A stretch of DNA of 64,000 nucleotides from Rossellomorea aquimaris (lineage in GTDB: Bacteria; Bacillota; Bacilli; Bacillales; Bacillaceae_B). How positions within the stretch are numbered: the first letter of the stretch is position 1; each line of letters starts with the position of its first letter. A program made the translations under genes and the position numbers. This document shows, one piece after another, positions 24,254 to 33,279 of this stretch. The notes below the pieces were generated by a model. The model was not told the DNA's origin. It did not search any database and saw nothing but the letters and a program-made list of their open reading frames with translations. The stretch lies in assembly GCF_020172085.1 (NCBI RefSeq), contig NZ_JAIVAT010000003.1:1426001-1490000 (forward strand), read 5' to 3'.

Positions 24254-24688
24254 CTACGTATACGCCATCCAAAAAGAAATCCCCCAACTCAAAACAAAAA
24301 ACAGCAGACTGGCAACGAAATAGGGACTCTTATTAGAAGAACTCACAGATTCATATTCATATTTAAACTGATTATTGGTTATGAACTTAGCGGCTGTTGA
24401 AGCCTGATTAATTCCTGCGCGTTTAGTGATATTGGTGAACCATCCCAGTGCGAAGAAACAGAGACTTAATATGAACGCAGTATCCATCAGACCCCATCCT
24501 CCCATAGAGCTGGCCATTATCGTAGCAGCCGCCATTAGGGTAAATAGGATGAAGACGATTGTTATAGAGAGGAATTTTACAGGAATAACTCTTTCTAACA
24601 TTCTGCTGAATTGGTCAATGAAGAAAGCAATTCCAGTTCCTATGATAAGGATGATAATGGTTAGTAAAATGTTGAAGTAGTAATACAT
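24254..24688 (-). CDS. Hypothetical membrane protein (144 aa)
   Basis: I do not recognise a family. Hydrophobic helices are at residues ~5-25, 40-62, 66-86 and 122-142, with a polar region between the third and fourth (ITKRAGINQASTAAKFITNNQFKYEYESVSSSN). It follows the membrane protein at 24717-25076 with a 28-base gap and the same strand, so the two are probably one transcript. ATG 24688 has a weak GGAGGTAAACCCAC ribosome site. Confidence 0.6.
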   Translation of the reverse strand: MYYYFNILLTIIILIIGTGIAFFIDQFSRMLERVIPVKFLSITIVFILFTLMAAATIMASSMGGWGLMDTAFILSLCFFALGWFTNITKRAGINQASTAAKFITNNQFKYEYESVSSSNKSPYFVASLLFFVLSWGISFWMAYT

Positions 24689-24716
24689 GTGGGTTTACCT
24701 CCGTTCATCATTAAAT

Positions 24717-25076
24717 TTAGAGGGTAAGGTAAAATAAGATACCATCAATTATTCCGAGACATAAAAGGGATATTAATATCGGATTTCTTCCCCCTCCTTT
24801 TTTAAAATGAAAATATACTAACCCAAAATAAATGAATCCCACTGTGATGAGGCATAGAAAGAATTCGCCTACCATGTTCCTATCTACATGGATGACTTGA
24901 ACCCATTCGAAATCCTCGTTGAGATCCAGCGGGACTGTGAAGAACATGACTCCCCATCCAACGAAAATAAAAATCCCTATTAGTCGAAAGAAAGAATACA
25001 TACTCATCTGCTTCTTAGGTGGATGCTCTTTACTCCTCTCAAGTTCATTACTGATTTTCTCCACTCGTAATTCCAT
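24717..25076 (-). CDS. Hypothetical membrane protein (119 aa)
   Basis: No family recognised. The first ~25 residues are charged and helical (ELRVEKISNELERSKEHPPKK), then three membrane helices follow at ~28-48, 68-90 and 97-117 with a short KKGGGRNP turn before the last. The gene precedes another small membrane protein by 28 bases on the same strand, suggesting a two-gene operon of unknown role. Confidence 0.6.
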   Translation of the reverse strand: MELRVEKISNELERSKEHPPKKQMSMYSFFRLIGIFIFVGWGVMFFTVPLDLNEDFEWVQVIHVDRNMVGEFFLCLITVGFIYFGLVYFHFKKGGGRNPILISLLCLGIIDGILFYLTL

Positions 25077-25153
25077 AAAAAAACCCTTTCTGCCTACACT
25101 TCCCTACTAATACGAAAGAACAAACAGAAAGGTTTCAAATTATTCTAAATTTA

Positions 25154-26530
25154 TCAATTTTTGGCATTTTCGTTCCCTAAATATTTCCCTAAATATTTTC
25201 CTAAATATATGCCGCTAGCCGCTGCCTGAGATAAGGAATGTGTTTCTCCAGAGCAATCCCCTATCAAGTACAGATTCGACACTTCTGTCTCAAAGTTCTC
25301 TTTTGTCGGCAATTTAGGCTCATAGAATTTCGCGTCCAAACCGTATAAAAGCGTATCAGGGTGTACCCTCTCACCGATGAGATCTTCCACACAAGCAAGA
25401 AACTCCTCAAGTGCCATCCCGTACAATTCCGGAACCTCCTCCCTTACACTCCCGCATTCCCCATTGAGGGACGGACCTACACTATTTTCTTGAAGTGATG
25501 TTGTCTTTCTATTGAATTGAAAATCTTCCAGCCTTTGAACAACAATCCGCTCTCGTCCTTGATTGATGCCTCCGATGATGTTTACTGCATAGTCCATCGC
25601 CTGATCATGTGAAGGAAAATAGCTTGGAACAAATAAGCTGAAATTTAGATTTGCGCTCGGTGTATCTTCTTCACGGGCATTTTGTCCATCCGGCATCACT
25701 ACACCATGCTGGTGTTTACGAATGATCCTCCCACGGGGATTCATGCAATAGGTGGTAGCACTGAACGTTTCTCTTTCAATCTTCAGCTTCGTTTCAAACG
25801 TATCCTGCAGGATCGAATGAAGCTGATTGCCTTTCATTTCTACGCGAATGCCTAAATCCAAACGAGTTTCACCGGGATGCAGCCCCAAAGACTCAGTTTG
25901 TTTTTTCAACCAGGCGCTACCGCTCATTCCAGTTCCAATAACTACTTTTCCTGTGGTAAACTTCTCATTATCTGATTGAATGTGAAAGCCGTCTTCATGT
26001 TTTGAGATGGTATCAATGGTGGTTTCAAAACTGAAAGAGACCTGCTTCTTAAGGACCTCATACATTTTTTGAAAAACTTCATTCGCCAAACGTGTCCCCA
26101 AATGACGAACCTCTGTTGATAGCACCTTTAATCCCACCTTCGCAGCCCTGTCTGAAAGGACCTCATTCCTGGTGCTGTAGGAAGGGATGACATCACCGCC
26201 AAACTCGCAAAGGATTTCGTCCACTTCTCTCATCAATTCAAGGGTGGACTGCTTTCCGATCTTCCTGCCAAGCTCTCCACCGAAGTCATTCGTATAATTG
26301 AATTTCCCCTCTGATTTCCCAAGACCGGCAAAACCGATATATTTGCAGCACTGCCCTTTGCATGTACACTCTTTACCTTGATCCAATCCACACACACGCT
26401 CACTCAGTTCTTTCCCTATATCAACCATGTGAATGGATACATGTTCATTTTGTTTCATCAACGTATACGCAAGGAACACACTGCTCACACCTGCGCCTAT
26501 GATGGTTATGTCGTAATGCTTCGGTTGCAT
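25154..26530 (-). CDS. FAD-dependent dehydrogenase (NAD(P)/FAD oxidoreductase, COG2509-like)
   Basis: 458 residues. The N-terminal Rossmann motif is ITIIGAGVSSVFLAYTL (residues 9-25) and the C-terminal FAD motif is NLYLIGDCSGETHSLSQAAASG (~425-446). A cysteine cluster near residues 47-63 (CGLDQGKECTCKGQCC) could bind metal or an Fe-S centre; it lies where COG2509 flavoproteins have a conserved Cys region. The C-terminus ends in a repeated GKYL motif encoded by three 12-bp direct repeats. The substrate is unknown. It is followed upstream by a DUF2785 gene with a 15-base gap. Confidence 0.78.
   Translation of the reverse strand: MQPKHYDITIIGAGVSSVFLAYTLMKQNEHVSIHMVDIGKELSERVCGLDQGKECTCKGQCCKYIGFAGLGKSEGKFNYTNDFGGELGRKIGKQSTLELMREVDEILCEFGGDVIPSYSTRNEVLSDRAAKVGLKVLSTEVRHLGTRLANEVFQKMYEVLKKQVSFSFETTIDTISKHEDGFHIQSDNEKFTTGKVVIGTGMSGSAWLKKQTESLGLHPGETRLDLGIRVEMKGNQLHSILQDTFETKLKIERETFSATTYCMNPRGRIIRKHQHGVVMPDGQNAREEDTPSANLNFSLFVPSYFPSHDQAMDYAVNIIGGINQGRERIVVQRLEDFQFNRKTTSLQENSVGPSLNGECGSVREEVPELYGMALEEFLACVEDLIGERVHPDTLLYGLDAKFYEPKLPTKENFETEVSNLYLIGDCSGETHSLSQAAASGIYLGKYLGKYLGNENAKN
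25174..25209 (-). repeat. 12-bp tandem repeat in the 3' end of the flavoprotein gene
   Basis: Three copies of TCCCTAAATATT (the last with T for C) lie in tandem and encode the repeated residues (Y)LGKYLGKYLG. Copy number could change without breaking the frame. Confidence 0.8.
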
Positions 26531-26545
26531 CGTCTGCCCCTCCTC

Positions 26546-27394
26546 TTAGCTGTAATCGTGCCTGTGCCACTTCTTCAGTACAGCATCAATATGATCCATT
26601 GATTTGCTTCCTTCAGCTTTCCATTTAAGTCGGAAATAACTTGTTTTATAGAATTGTTCGATTGTCATTTTCTTTCTAAAGAAAGGGATGGAATAACCTT
26701 CTTCCTCATATAGCCTGTTCACTGTACTGGACAATCCAGTGAGCCATAAATATAGATCTTCTTCAGCCATTCCCTTATCAAGAAGGGATTCTATGGCATA
26801 AAATAATCGTCCTTCCTCTTCATCTATATAAGTAACATCCTTGAATAAACAGGTTTCTATTACGCGTAGACTTCTTTTGTAAAACTCCTTAGGAAAGGCA
26901 GGATGTTTGATCACTTCCACTAAATAATCCGCTCCGTGTGCAATGCTGTGCGCCCAACCTTTCCCTTCTACATATCCGCGGGTGTCTGCTTCCTTCTCTA
27001 AATAGTCGAAACACGCCTCAAATGCTGAAGTGACCTTTTCAACGGGCATAAAGGATGTTGTCCGGTCCTTATCAAGAAGCAACGCTAGGACCAATGATGA
27101 GAATGCCCTTGTGAAAACCGAGTCATCTTCCTTCATTCCAATCCCGCAAAACAAATGATGTTCGTCCATACACGTATCAAACAGAAATAGCATTTGTTCA
27201 GGTGACAGGTGATTTCCTTCCATCATTCTGTAAAAACTTGTATAAATCAACTTATCCCTTAGTTCCCCGTCGGTGGATCCAATATTGTGGATCATTTCTT
27301 TCAATAATGCATCCAAATTCAATTCTTTTATGTATTCTGGCTGTGTAAAATCAATACCCCTTAATGATTCTTTCAATTGTGCTTCCGTTATCAT
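26546..27394 (-). CDS. DUF2785 family protein
   Basis: 282 residues, all-helical, no membrane segment. The DUF2785 signature is visible in DTRGYVEGKGWAHSIAHGADYLVEVIKHP (~134-163), along with FSSLVLALLLDKDR near 98. Function is unknown. It lies 15 bases before the FAD oxidoreductase gene on the same strand, so they are likely cotranscribed. ATG 27394 follows GGGGAGAATTCAAAT. Confidence 0.82.
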   Translation of the reverse strand: MITEAQLKESLRGIDFTQPEYIKELNLDALLKEMIHNIGSTDGELRDKLIYTSFYRMMEGNHLSPEQMLFLFDTCMDEHHLFCGIGMKEDDSVFTRAFSSLVLALLLDKDRTTSFMPVEKVTSAFEACFDYLEKEADTRGYVEGKGWAHSIAHGADYLVEVIKHPAFPKEFYKRSLRVIETCLFKDVTYIDEEEGRLFYAIESLLDKGMAEEDLYLWLTGLSSTVNRLYEEEGYSIPFFRKKMTIEQFYKTSYFRLKWKAEGSKSMDHIDAVLKKWHRHDYS

Positions 27395-27461
27395 ATTTGA
27401 ATTCTCCCCACTATAAATCTATTTTTATCGTACCATAAAATAATATGATAGGTCCGTCCCT

Positions 27462-28688
27462 CTATTTATCTTTTAAGCTAGGATGTAAGTAGGGGATAGA
27501 GGCGAGAGTCGAGATGGCCCCGGCAAGCGTGATAGTCTGGTTTGTTCCTATGGCTTGTGCTGACACGCCTGCCAAAAAGGCTGCAAGTGGCATAAAGATC
27601 CACGTCATGAGACGGCAAGTTGCCTGAACCCTTCCCAACAAGTGATCTGGTGTCAACGTTTGCCGGATAGTAAGGATGCACGGACTCATCATTGATGCAC
27701 AAAACGTGCCGACCGCATTCATGAAGACAAGCCACAAAAAGGATTCCATCAATCCGAAACAGAGAATCGAAAGGCCTCCGACTACAGATGCAGTAAATAA
27801 AATACTGCGATAAGAAAAATGCTTACGAAAGAGGCTAGAAGAAACTGCTCCGAGAATGGCTCCTGCACCACCCATTGATAATAACCATCCTATCTTGACC
27901 GTGTTTAGATGGATGGAATCTTTCAGGTGAAACACTAGTAATGTAAGAAACAAAGTCGTTCCAAAAACGGATGTTACCATAGCCAGATTGGTATAAAAAA
28001 TGGGTTTGGTCTTAACGACAAATTCAAATCCCTCTCGAATTCCACCCCATATGGATGTACCGGTTGAGACTCTTTCCTTCTCTTTCATGCGAAGACTCGC
28101 AACTGCAAAGAAAGAAACCAGGAAACTGACACTGTTGATCAGTAAGGCATACCCTGGATTATAGAAGGAAAGAATCAATCCGGCCAAACCAGGTGCTAAA
28201 AAAACCGCCAAATTGAATATCCCTGAATTCAGTGAATTGACAGCCTGAAGATCTTCTTTTCTAACCAGGACCGGAATCGAGGCAAATTGTGATGTATTGT
28301 AGAGCTGACTCAGTAATCCAATCCCGAATACCACTGGATACACCATCCAGATCTCCAGAGCACCTACTATAAATAAAACCCCGATCGCCCCAACAAGTAT
28401 ACATCGTCCGAAATCACATGCCAGGAGCAGGTGTTTTCGGTTAAATCGATCAGACATGATTCCGGCAAATGGCTGCAGTAGAATCGGCAGCCGTTCAAGA
28501 GCTGCCACAATTCCCATACTCACAGGTGAGCCAGTGATCGATAATACCATCAAAGGAATCGCGATTAAGTAAATTTGATCCCCGAAAAAGGATATCAAAT
28601 TCCCGCCCATAAATCTGAAAACAGAATAGTTTTTCTTTAAGGGCGGGAAGTCATCCTGTTGATTGTGCCTGACTGCAGGCTCTCCCAT
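27462..28688 (-). CDS. MFS transporter (MFS_3 / EntS-like exporter)
   Basis: 408 residues with twelve membrane helices. Helix 1 begins FRFMGGNLISFFGDQIYLIAIPL and the loop after helix 2 reads FAGIMSDRFNRKHLLL, the MFS motif A (residues ~76-91). This subgroup includes siderophore and macrolide exporters (EntS, MefA). It is 14 bases downstream of an ArsR-type regulator, with which it forms an operon. A solo end of the GAGGGACGGACC repeat family (27450-27462) overlaps the stop codon. Confidence 0.88.
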   Translation of the reverse strand: MGEPAVRHNQQDDFPPLKKNYSVFRFMGGNLISFFGDQIYLIAIPLMVLSITGSPVSMGIVAALERLPILLQPFAGIMSDRFNRKHLLLACDFGRCILVGAIGVLFIVGALEIWMVYPVVFGIGLLSQLYNTSQFASIPVLVRKEDLQAVNSLNSGIFNLAVFLAPGLAGLILSFYNPGYALLINSVSFLVSFFAVASLRMKEKERVSTGTSIWGGIREGFEFVVKTKPIFYTNLAMVTSVFGTTLFLTLLVFHLKDSIHLNTVKIGWLLSMGGAGAILGAVSSSLFRKHFSYRSILFTASVVGGLSILCFGLMESFLWLVFMNAVGTFCASMMSPCILTIRQTLTPDHLLGRVQATCRLMTWIFMPLAAFLAGVSAQAIGTNQTITLAGAISTLASIPYLHPSLKDK

Positions 28689-28702
28689 CTCCGTTCCCCC
28701 TA

Positions 28703-29746
28703 CTATTTCGTTAAATAGTGCATCAATTCATTCGATAATGATTGAACAGCATTCTCTTTCAAACGATACTTTCCTTCGTGGGTATCAACGAGCCTTGCAG
28801 ACCTGAGGATTTTCAAATGGTGATGGACCGTGGATTTCCCCATATTCAGTTCATTGGTGATTTCTTGCAAGGTTCGCTCCGACCTTTTCAACAATTTCAC
28901 CATCCGAAGGCGCGCCTCATCTCCTAAAGCTTTATGTTTTTGAACGAGGAAATAATTTGGCATATCCTGCTCATCCGGATAGATACTCTCATTGGCTACC
29001 GGGTAATAAAACACCTTTACGCCTTCAATATCCCCTTCCACATTCCAAGGTCGATAAATCGCCTGGGGGATGAGGAGTACTGTATGGACAGCCGGTTCAG
29101 GTAAATAGGTGATACCGCCAGTTGCCCATTCCACTAAAGCCTCAGAATTGAGCTTTTCACTCATCTCTTTCTTAGACTGTCTATCCCTTGTCAATATGGC
29201 AGCTAGTGTCTCTTGTTCAGGTAAAATCACCTCTTCATACCAACGGGTCATTACACTCATTAAATGCTTCTTGAGGTTGTTCACATTTGTAGTGCAAATG
29301 AATTCAATATAGCCTGGATAATACGGGTTATCTTCCGTCTGTTCTTTCAATCTGTCCCGTGATGCCATATCCCCTTTTGAAGCGAGCATTCGAAATTCCT
29401 GAAATTTTAGCCCTATGTAGGGAATACAAAGGAAAATGATTTCTTCCTCTTCCAAAGCATCCACATATGTGATGAACTCATGCAGGGTTTGAAATTCTTT
29501 TTGATGCAACAAAAGAAGCAGGGATTTCCAAGTATTATTCTTTTCTACAAACTCCAAGTCCTGGATCAGGGAACGGGATAGGGACTTTTTCAACTTGTCC
29601 CATGATGCTTTGGGTCTTTCTAACGTATCAATGAGCCTGGTATTGGTGATGGCAGCAATCCCTAGTGCACATTCCCATAGCAAGGAAGCTTCTATTTTCA
29701 CGTCGTATGTTTCTCTTTTCCGACTGGTCATATGGAGCACATCCAT
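28703..29746 (-). CDS. ArsR-family regulator with long N-terminal effector domain (DUF5937-like)
   Basis: 347 residues. The C-terminal 80 residues are a winged helix: HKALGDEARLRMVKLLKRSERTLQEITNELNMGKSTVHHHLKILRSARLV. The first ~260 residues form a helical/mixed domain found in ArsR-like regulators of Bacilli (starting DVKIEASLLWECALGIAAIT). There are no metal-type cysteines in the recognition helix. ATG 29746 is selected because GAGAGGTG stands before it. It directly precedes an MFS exporter, which it probably controls. Confidence 0.85.
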   Translation of the reverse strand: MDVLHMTSRKRETYDVKIEASLLWECALGIAAITNTRLIDTLERPKASWDKLKKSLSRSLIQDLEFVEKNNTWKSLLLLLHQKEFQTLHEFITYVDALEEEEIIFLCIPYIGLKFQEFRMLASKGDMASRDRLKEQTEDNPYYPGYIEFICTTNVNNLKKHLMSVMTRWYEEVILPEQETLAAILTRDRQSKKEMSEKLNSEALVEWATGGITYLPEPAVHTVLLIPQAIYRPWNVEGDIEGVKVFYYPVANESIYPDEQDMPNYFLVQKHKALGDEARLRMVKLLKRSERTLQEITNELNMGKSTVHHHLKILRSARLVDTHEGKYRLKENAVQSLSNELMHYLTK

Positions 29747-29968
29747 ATTGAAACACCTCTCATCCAAAAATTTCTTTCTATGTACATTCTATAATTACTG
29801 AATATATAATTCAATATATTTCGAATTGTATTTCAATTTCATTTAAATACGGTGTTCATCATACGTTTTTTGAAGATTCGGTAGTAAACTGGGATATTTT
29901 CTAGCTTCTATAGGAAAATAGCCTAAGTAGATGCCTATTGAAACGAGGAACTAGTTAGTTGATCACCG

Positions 29969-30018
29969 TAATTGCGTCATAATTCCTGGAATTGCGTCAA
30001 AACCTATGTGAATTGCGC
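29969..30018. repeat. 20-bp phased repeat array C (family 2, three units)
   Basis: AATTGCGTCA-type cores start (ATTGCG) at 29971, 29991 and 30012, that is 20-21 bp apart. It lies in the 352-bp gap between the rlmN terminator and the ArsR start; apart from an AT-rich promoter-like region near 29800 nothing else is seen in that gap. Confidence 0.75.
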
Positions 30019-30047
30019 CTTTTTACAAAAAAAGAAGAATACGCATC

Positions 30048-30085
30048 AAAAAAGCACATGAATCTCCTTGAGAGATTCATGTGCT
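30048..30085 (-). terminator. Terminator of rlmN
   Basis: Perfect stem GCACATGAATCTC / GAGATTCATGTGC, TCAAG-type loop, followed on the minus strand by T6. Confidence 0.92.
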
Positions 30086-30098
30086 CCATAAAAATCTT

Positions 30099-31169
30099 TT
30101 ACGATTTTACTTTATCTTTCTTAATCTGCTTACTTCTCAACTGACCGCAGGCAGCATCGATATCCGTACCCTGCTCTACGCGCACTCCACAGTTAATCCC
30201 GTGTTCGAGTAAAGTACCGTAAAATTCTACGATCGCTTCTTTTGTACTTCGTTGATATTGGTTATGTTCGTCAACCGGATTATAAGGAATCAGGTTCACG
30301 TATGAAAGGTGACGCTTATTTTTCAGCAATTTTGCCAGCTGTAGGGCTTCTTCTTTATGATCGTTCACATCACTTAATAGAATATACTCAAATGTGATCC
30401 GGCGATTGGTCTTTTCTAGATAATAATCGATGGCCGGCATGAGTTTTTCCAACGGATACGCACGATTGATTTTCATGATTCTTGTACGCAATTCATTGTT
30501 AGGTGCATGAAGTGAGACAGCCAGGTTGATTTGAATATTTTCATCGGCAAATTTATAAATTTTATCTGCCAGTCCGCTAGTGGAAACGGTAATATGACGC
30601 GCACCGATGGAAAGACCTTTCTGGTCATTCACTACACGGAAGAAGTCCATCATATTATCATAGTTATCGAATGGCTCACCGATTCCCATCACCACGATAT
30701 GGCTGACACGTTCTCCGTTACCTGCTTCATCGAGGTGGTGCTGCACGTTCATGATCTGTTCGACAATTTCTCCGCTTGATAAATCTCGATTCTTCTTCAA
30801 CAGTCCACTTGCACAGAATGTACAACCAATATTACATCCTACCTGTGTCGTGACACACACACTCAAGCCATAGTTGAATCGCATCAATACGGTTTCAATC
30901 AGGTTTCCATCGTCAAGCTTGAATAAGAATTTGATCGTACCATCCTTTGATTCCTGCTTGATTTCCTGAGTGAGCGTGTGAAGATAGAAGTTCTCCTCCA
31001 GAAGCTGAACGCAGTCTGAATTCAGGTTCTTCATATCCGCAAAGTTTGTCACTCTTTTTTTATATAACCAATCCCACACTTGAGATGCGCGGAATTTCTT
31101 TTGTCCGTTTTCAACGAGCCAAGACGTCAGTTGATCTAATGTTAATCCATATATGGATTTCTTCTCCAT
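30099..31169 (-). CDS. rlmN: 23S rRNA (adenine-2503-C2)-methyltransferase RlmN
   Basis: 356 residues, radical-SAM enzyme. The 4Fe-4S motif is [11 protein letters not shown] (residues ~114-124), the SAM-binding [11 protein letters not shown] is near 171, and the two catalytic cysteines correspond to Cys in FCASG-proximal region and C-terminal [13 protein letters not shown]. RlmN methylates A2503 of 23S rRNA and A37 of some tRNAs. The sequence type resembles the Listeria enzyme; the [18 protein letters not shown] stretch differs from B. subtilis YloN, so a second rlmN may exist elsewhere. It stands outside the usual rsmB-prpC-prkC setting. Confidence 0.93.
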   Translation of the reverse strand: MEKKSIYGLTLDQLTSWLVENGQKKFRASQVWDWLYKKRVTNFADMKNLNSDCVQLLEENFYLHTLTQEIKQESKDGTIKFLFKLDDGNLIETVLMRFNYGLSVCVTTQVGCNIGCTFCASGLLKKNRDLSSGEIVEQIMNVQHHLDEAGNGERVSHIVVMGIGEPFDNYDNMMDFFRVVNDQKGLSIGARHITVSTSGLADKIYKFADENIQINLAVSLHAPNNELRTRIMKINRAYPLEKLMPAIDYYLEKTNRRITFEYILLSDVNDHKEEALQLAKLLKNKRHLSYVNLIPYNPVDEHNQYQRSTKEAIVEFYGTLLEHGINCGVRVEQGTDIDAACGQLRSKQIKKDKVKS

Positions 31170-31316
31170 TTAAAACCCTCATTTCAAAACTCTACAATTT
31201 TCTACTTATCTATACTACTTAAAGTATAGGAATGTTTCAAGGGATTTATAAGTGTTGTGAAGAATTGGAATTCCGTAATAAGGTAAAATGTGTTCAAATA
31301 CCACCTTTATTTCATG

Positions 31317-31958
31317 TTAAAGGTTGATTCTCTCGATGAAATCTTCCAGTTTTTCTTTGTCTTTCAGCTTTTCATTGCATTTATCACTGTCCTGACAAAT
31401 ATAATTTCCCTTTTTCACATAGGTTCCATGAGCAGATTTTTTAGATTCAGACATATAGAACCCGATGCTTCCGAAAGAATGACAGATCGTGCATATCCCT
31501 TTCTTACTGCTATTTTTAAACGTACCTTTAAACCCTTTCAGTTTCCCATTTCTTTCTGCAACAATGTATTTTCTCTCTTGACCATGATCATTCCATCCTA
31601 AGTAGGAGACACTCTTTACGTCAACTTGATTCCAGTCTGGTGTCTTCAGTTTTTTCACCTTGGGGAATAATTTTTTGACCGACGCGTCACTAAGGGTTTG
31701 AAACGGGATTACGTACGCTTTTAACCCCATTAGATAATCTTCGGCTTGGTCCTGATCCCTGATTTCAATGATGTGTTCAAGAACCCGCTGTTGTGAAGGG
31801 GACAATTCCCCGAACAAATTCAGCACTTTGTCCTTCGCCAGTCCTTTCAATGCTTGTAATACACCAAGGTCATTCACGGCTCTATACCCATTGATCAACA
31901 CCTGTGTTTGATACGTAATAAAATTATATTGATCATTCCGAATAAATGGTTCCATCAT
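31317..31958 (-). CDS. FusB/FusC-like EF-G-binding protein
   Basis: 213 residues. The N-terminal half is a helical bundle (EPFIRNDQYNFITYQTQVLINGY...). The C-terminal half has the treble-clef zinc site of FusB proteins: CTICHSFG near 167 and CQDSDKC near 195, with a conserved region KGFKGTFKNSSKKGICTICHSF. FusB-type proteins bind EF-G and release it from ribosomes stalled by fusidic acid; housekeeping homologues occur in many Bacilli. Start ATG 31958 follows TAGGAG; the adjacent ATG 31955 is equally possible. It lies next to rlmN, also a ribosome-related gene. Confidence 0.85.
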   Translation of the reverse strand: MMEPFIRNDQYNFITYQTQVLINGYRAVNDLGVLQALKGLAKDKVLNLFGELSPSQQRVLEHIIEIRDQDQAEDYLMGLKAYVIPFQTLSDASVKKLFPKVKKLKTPDWNQVDVKSVSYLGWNDHGQERKYIVAERNGKLKGFKGTFKNSSKKGICTICHSFGSIGFYMSESKKSAHGTYVKKGNYICQDSDKCNEKLKDKEKLEDFIERINL

Positions 31959-32088
31959 AATCGCTCCTAAAACATTTGTCATTATGTTGAGTACCTTTAA
32001 ATGCTGGCAACAAAGATACACTTATACTATAAACCTTGAATGAAACGTTGGATATGTATCGTTTCATTTCTAATTAATTTATCCATAA

Positions 32089-32114
32089 CAAAAAGCACTG
32101 AAATATTCAGCGCT
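32089..32114 (-). terminator. Terminator overlapping the stop of the CD3324-like gene
   Basis: On the minus strand AGCGCTGAA / TTCAGTGCT with an ATAT loop, then TTTTT. Confidence 0.8.
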
Positions 32115-32373
32115 TCTGATATACGATTTTTTTGATTGTTTCAATGGAAAGATAATATTCTTCAGCTAATTCAGGAATGGTCGTTCCATTCGAAAAAGCA
32201 GCTTTGATAGCCTTATTTCGTTGATCGATCACCCTTCTACTGCCGGAAAGGCTTCCCCATTTTTGGTGCTTCTCTTTTTCTTTTGGGATATAAAGGGTTT
32301 CTCCTTGAACGTATTTCTGGATCTCGCTCAACAACGATTGAGGTAACACACTTTCAGCTTTTACATATTTCAT
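32107..32373 (-). CDS. CD3324-family helix-turn-helix protein
   Basis: 88 residues. The pattern MKYVKAESVLPQSLLSEIQKYV at the start, ETLYIPKEKEKHQKWG, and the terminal HTH IPELAEEYYLSIETIKKIVYQ match the CD3324 family of small DNA-binding-type proteins in Firmicutes. The target is unknown. ATG 32373 follows AAGGAGCTGACCGAA. It has its own terminator. Confidence 0.85.
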   Translation of the reverse strand: MKYVKAESVLPQSLLSEIQKYVQGETLYIPKEKEKHQKWGSLSGSRRVIDQRNKAIKAAFSNGTTIPELAEEYYLSIETIKKIVYQKR

Positions 32374-32453
32374 TTCGGTCAGCTCCTTATTTTCTCATGT
32401 ATACAGTCAATAAGGTGCAAAGCCGACTTACTAGAAATGACTTTTTCGGGCGA

Positions 32454-32549
32454 TTATATGAGATTCCGCCCCATGCAAAGTATCGCCATTCTAATATCAG
32501 GCTTTGCATGAGACGCACGGGACTCTGGTAAGAAGCTTTTCATTACCAT
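32454..32549 (-). CDS. Candidate small ORF (31 aa) with strong ribosome site
   Basis: ATG at 32549 is preceded by AAAGGAGGTGGTGAC, an excellent Shine-Dalgarno. The frame runs MVMKSFLPESRASHAK... for 31 codons to TAA and has no recognised family. The DNA contains an inverted repeat, CATGCAAAG near 32472 and CTTTGCATG near 32503, that spans its second half, so the region may work as a structured RNA instead. This is the main content of the 309-bp gap 32374-32682. Confidence 0.35.
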   Translation of the reverse strand: MVMKSFLPESRASHAKPDIRMAILCMGRNLI

Positions 32550-32682
32550 GTCACCACCTCCTTTGAATCGTTTTCTTCTATTATAATTTAGATTTCTTTA
32601 CTTCACAGTATATTTCAACCTATCCCTTTAAATACAGTTAATATGGTATAATCTTCTAAATATCAAAAAGGAGATGTTTTCC

Positions 32683-33225
32683 ATGTTTTCATTCACCGTT
32701 GATCAAGATATATCTATCGAATTATTTCAACAGCAACATAAAGAGGAGCTTTACGAACTGATTGATTCCAACCGGGAACATCTTCGCCAGTGGCTTCTAT
32801 GGGTCGATAAACGTCGATCTCCAAAGGATTTGGAACCCATCATTCCTATCTGGATAAGGAATTATGCAGATAACAACGGATTCGATGCAGGGATACGTTA
32901 TAGAGGTGACCTAGTCGGCATGATCGGGCTTCATTACATTGATTGGAAAACAAAAAGCACTAGTATCGGATACCTCCTTTCCGAAGACGCACAGGGCAAA
33001 GGGATCATCACTCGTGCCGTTTCCTCCCTATTAAACTATCTATTTGAGGCGATGGAACTAAACAGGGTAGAAATACAGTGTGCTGTCAACAATAGTAAAA
33101 GCATCGGAATCCCGGAACGACTGGGATTCACTAAAGAAGGAATCACCCGTGATGGTCAATGGCTGTATGATCATTACGAAGACATTGTAACCTACAGTCT
33201 ATTGAAAAAAGACTGGATGGGTTAG
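32683..33225 (+). CDS. GNAT acetyltransferase, RimL/YdaF-like (ribosomal protein serine type)
   Basis: 180 residues. The RimL-type sequence SIELFQQQHKEELYELIDSNREHLRQWLLWVD opens the protein; SIGYLLSEDAQGKGIITRAVSSLLNYLF (~90-118) is the acetyl-CoA site and NRVEIQCAVNNSKSIGIPERLGFTKEG follows. B. subtilis YdaF and Salmonella RimL share this layout; the true substrate (L7/L12 Ser or a small amine) is not known. ATG 32683 is chosen over ATG 32674 because AAAAAGGAG ends at 32673. Confidence 0.87.
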   Translation: MFSFTVDQDISIELFQQQHKEELYELIDSNREHLRQWLLWVDKRRSPKDLEPIIPIWIRNYADNNGFDAGIRYRGDLVGMIGLHYIDWKTKSTSIGYLLSEDAQGKGIITRAVSSLLNYLFEAMELNRVEIQCAVNNSKSIGIPERLGFTKEGITRDGQWLYDHYEDIVTYSLLKKDWMG

Positions 33226-33246
33226 TCCGTTGGGTGATATGTCACA

Positions 33247-33279
33247 GCCAGCTTAGGGTGTCGAAGCTGGCTATTTTTT
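33247..33279 (+). terminator. Terminator of the RimL-like gene
   Basis: GCCAGCTT / AAGCTGGC with nine-base loop then TATTTTTT. Confidence 0.88.
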
